Assembly: GCA_905234795.1 (NCBI GenBank) | Contig: CAJOIQ010000001.1 | Coordinates: 186,001 to 250,000, forward strand | Length of the DNA stretch: 64,000 nucleotides | DNA from: an uncultured Bacteroidales bacterium | GTDB taxonomy: Bacteria; Bacteroidota; Bacteroidia; Bacteroidales; UBA932 | Direction: 5' to 3' | In this document: positions 62,260 to 64,000 of the stretch, one piece after another | Layout of the letters: each line of letters opens with the position of its first letter | Numbering within the stretch: the first letter of the stretch is position 1 | The notes under the pieces: generated by a model | Databases searched by the model: none | Seen by the model: the letters and a program-made list of their open reading frames with translations, nothing else | What the model was told of the DNA's origin: nothing | Made by a program: the position numbers and the translations under genes

Positions 62260-64000
62260 ATGAAACAGAAAGTAGTCCATCTAACGAAACTGGCTGCTGT
62301 GCTGTGTCTCCTCCTGGGGATGTGGGGCCCTACGGCCTTTGCCCAGCGGGGTATTACCATCAAAGGTAGGATTGTGGACGCAGACGGTTTGCCGGTGATC
62401 GGTGCTGGTGTCACCCTCAAGGGAACCACCACCGGTGTGGCTGCCGACTTCGACGGTAACTTTACGTTAACCGTTCCCGGCGAGACTGCTGTGTTGGAGG
62501 TTGCCGCCCTCGGTTATGTGACCGAGGAGGTGAAAGTGGGTAAGGAGCGCAACTTTACCATTGTGCTCCGTGACGACACCCAGACCATCGAAGCTACGGT
62601 GGTGGTGGCGTACGGTACCCAGACCAAGGCCACCGTTACCGGTGCCTTGACCTCCATCGACAACAAGGCCCTCATCAAGGCTCCCGTGGCCGACGTTACC
62701 AACGTGCTGGCCGGTCAGATGCCCGGTGTGTCCACCGTGCAGGAAACGGGTCAGCCCGGTGAAGACTATGCCAAGATTTACATTCGTGGTTCCGGTTCCC
62801 TGTCGGACTCCAACGCCTCCCCGCTCATCCTGGTGGATGGTGTGGAACGTCCGCTGAACACGGTGGACCCGAACGAAATCGAGAGTCTGTCCATCCTGAA
62901 GGACGCCGCCTCTACGGCTGTGTTCGGTGTGCGTGGTGCTAACGGTGTCATCATCGTTACCACCAAGCGCGGCGATGCCGGCAAACCCAAGATTTCCGTG
63001 AGCTCCATCACCGGTGTGCAGGTCCCTATGTCCTACATTACCCAGTGCTCCAGCTACGACTTCGCACGTTACTACAACGTGTATCAGTGGAACGACGGCA
63101 AGACCGATCCCGGCCTGTACTTCACCCGTGAGGCCATCGAGGCCTACCGCACGGGCAGCGACCCGGTCATGTTCCCGAACACCCAGTGGCACGAGCTCAT
63201 GTTCCGCAAGGCCTTCGTCCAGACCAAGAACAACATCAACATCTCCGGCGGCTCCGACAAAGTCCGTTACTTCGTGTCCATGGGTTACATGTTCCAGAAC
63301 GGTCTGCTCAAGCAGATTCCGGACGTCACCTACGACAACAACTATTCCTACAACCGTTATAACTACCGCGCCAACCTGGACTTCAAGCTCACTGAAACCA
63401 CGGACATGAAGTTCAACATCAGCGGCGTCATTGGAAACACCCGGGAGCCCCTCGCCAGCGACCGTGACAACATCTGGATGCTCACCATGCTGTGGGCCCA
63501 CCCCACGGCCTCTCCGGGCATCGTGAACGGCATGCCGGTGACGGTGGTCTCCTACGACGCCCTGCCCGACGGCCTCACCAAGTGGAACGGCTGGGAGTAC
63601 TACTACTGGTCCGGTTACCAGAACAAGTTCAAGACCACCCTGGACATGGACATGACCATCACCCAGCGCCTGGACTTCCTCACCCAGGGTCTCAGCTTCT
63701 CCCTCAAGGGCAGTTACGACACCGAGATGGCCATTACCAAGAAGCGTTCGGGTAGCGGCGGTTATCACCAGACCATCGAATACGTGTCCTGGGCCAACAA
63801 TTCCGGCCTCAGCATGTCCGATCCTTATTTCGACCGCACCTACCAGCCGGTTATCAGCGGCAGCGCGCCCACCCTCAGCTACAGCGAGTCCACCGACGAC
63901 GACAAGAGCTGGTACATCGAGGCCCGTCTGGACTATCGCCGCAAATTCGCCGGCAAGCACAATGTGAGCGGTCTGCTGCTTTACAACCAGTCCCGCGACT
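62260..64000 (+). CDS. SusC-like TonB-dependent transporter, C-terminus beyond window
   Basis: 580 codons from the ATG at 62260 run open to the edge; such proteins are about 1000-1100 residues, so nearly half the barrel is missing. Signal peptide MKQKVVHLTKLAAVLCLLLG..FAQ, carboxypeptidase-like domain (ITIKGRIVDADGLPVIGAGV), TonB box region (ATVVVAYGTQTKATVTGALT), plug domain (VLAGQMPGVSTVQETGQPGE; AVFGVRGANGVIIVTTKRGD), then barrel strands (NINISGGSDKVRYFVSMGYM). It starts 41 bp after the GH18 gene without a visible TAnnTTTG box, so it may belong to the ROK-GH2-AP-GH20-GH18 transcript. A susD partner should follow outside the window. Confidence 0.95.
   Translation, partial: MKQKVVHLTKLAAVLCLLLGMWGPTAFAQRGITIKGRIVDADGLPVIGAGVTLKGTTTGVAADFDGNFTLTVPGETAVLEVAALGYVTEEVKVGKERNFTIVLRDDTQTIEATVVVAYGTQTKATVTGALTSIDNKALIKAPVADVTNVLAGQMPGVSTVQETGQPGEDYAKIYIRGSGSLSDSNASPLILVDGVERPLNTVDPNEIESLSILKDAASTAVFGVRGANGVIIVTTKRGDAGKPKISVSSITGVQVPMSYITQCSSYDFARYYNVYQWNDGKTDPGLYFTREAIEAYRTGSDPVMFPNTQWHELMFRKAFVQTKNNINISGGSDKVRYFVSMGYMFQNGLLKQIPDVTYDNNYSYNRYNYRANLDFKLTETTDMKFNISGVIGNTREPLASDRDNIWMLTMLWAHPTASPGIVNGMPVTVVSYDALPDGLTKWNGWEYYYWSGYQNKFKTTLDMDMTITQRLDFLTQGLSFSLKGSYDTEMAITKKRSGSGGYHQTIEYVSWANNSGLSMSDPYFDRTYQPVISGSAPTLSYSESTDDDKSWYIEARLDYRRKFAGKHNVSGLLLYNQSRD

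Overview
The window comes from a member of the Bacteroidota, most likely a GC-rich gut-type Bacteroidales. The evidence is SusC/SusD glycan-uptake pairs, TAnnTTTG-type promoters, LytTR and DUF6377/SusR-like membrane regulators, a C10 peptidase, BACON-type lipoproteins and a sigma-54 activator-lptE-TPR-secG cluster. I see no rRNA, tRNA, CRISPR array or intact insertion sequence. No stretch longer than 300 bases lacks a gene; the longest gaps (24274-24454 and 46417-46631) hold regulatory structure and are annotated.

Layout: (1) 1-7.9 kb, minus strand: aspS, murB, a small secreted protein and murA (cut by the left edge). An AT-richer cassette sits in front of murA: a C10 (streptopain-like) lipoprotein peptidase, a BACON-like lipoprotein and two paralogous lipoproteins, flanked by a duplicated 5' end of murA. 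murB carries an in-frame palindrome-rich insertion. rsmA lies on the plus strand at 7.9-8.8 kb. (2) 8.8-26 kb, minus strand: a starch/alpha-glucan utilisation locus (susC, susD, a SusE/F-like lipoprotein with five CBM26-like modules, three GH13 enzymes, a GH127-like remnant, GH31) with a SusR-like membrane regulator upstream. (3) 26-30.6 kb, plus strand: two SGNH hydrolase-fold proteins and an MBOAT acyltransferase in one overlapping operon, probably for O-acylation of a surface glycan. (4) 30.7-40.8 kb, minus strand: nine tightly spaced genes from one good promoter to one terminator: a DUF47/PhoU-like protein, a membrane protein resembling a PiT phosphate transporter fused to a LuxR-type HTH, an OprO/OprP-like porin, a lamin-tail lipoprotein, two CYTH-type proteins, a DASS anion transporter, an MgtC-like protein and a membrane pyrophosphatase. 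I read this as a phosphate/polyphosphate/pyrophosphate operon with an undescribed-looking transporter-derived regulator.

(5) 40.8-49.3 kb: pheS with a small secreted protein, a C69 dipeptidase, a short clpB without its N-terminal domain enclosed by perfect 61-bp inverted repeats, then secG, a TPR protein, lptE and a sigma-54 activator. (6) 49.3-64 kb, plus strand: a TPR lipoprotein, a LytTR regulator, a sodium/solute symporter and a XylR-like regulator, then a second glycan locus (ROK kinase, CsxA-like GH2, alkaline phosphatase, GH20, GH18, start of a SusC) that looks aimed at GlcNAc/GlcN-containing glycans.

The strongest candidates for something undescribed are the PiT-like/HTH fusion in the phosphate operon and the 61-bp inverted repeats around the truncated clpB. 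Next come the C10 peptidase cassette bounded by duplicated murA 5' ends and the palindromic in-frame insertion in murB. All family assignments are from recognition of the translated sequence, not from a database search.
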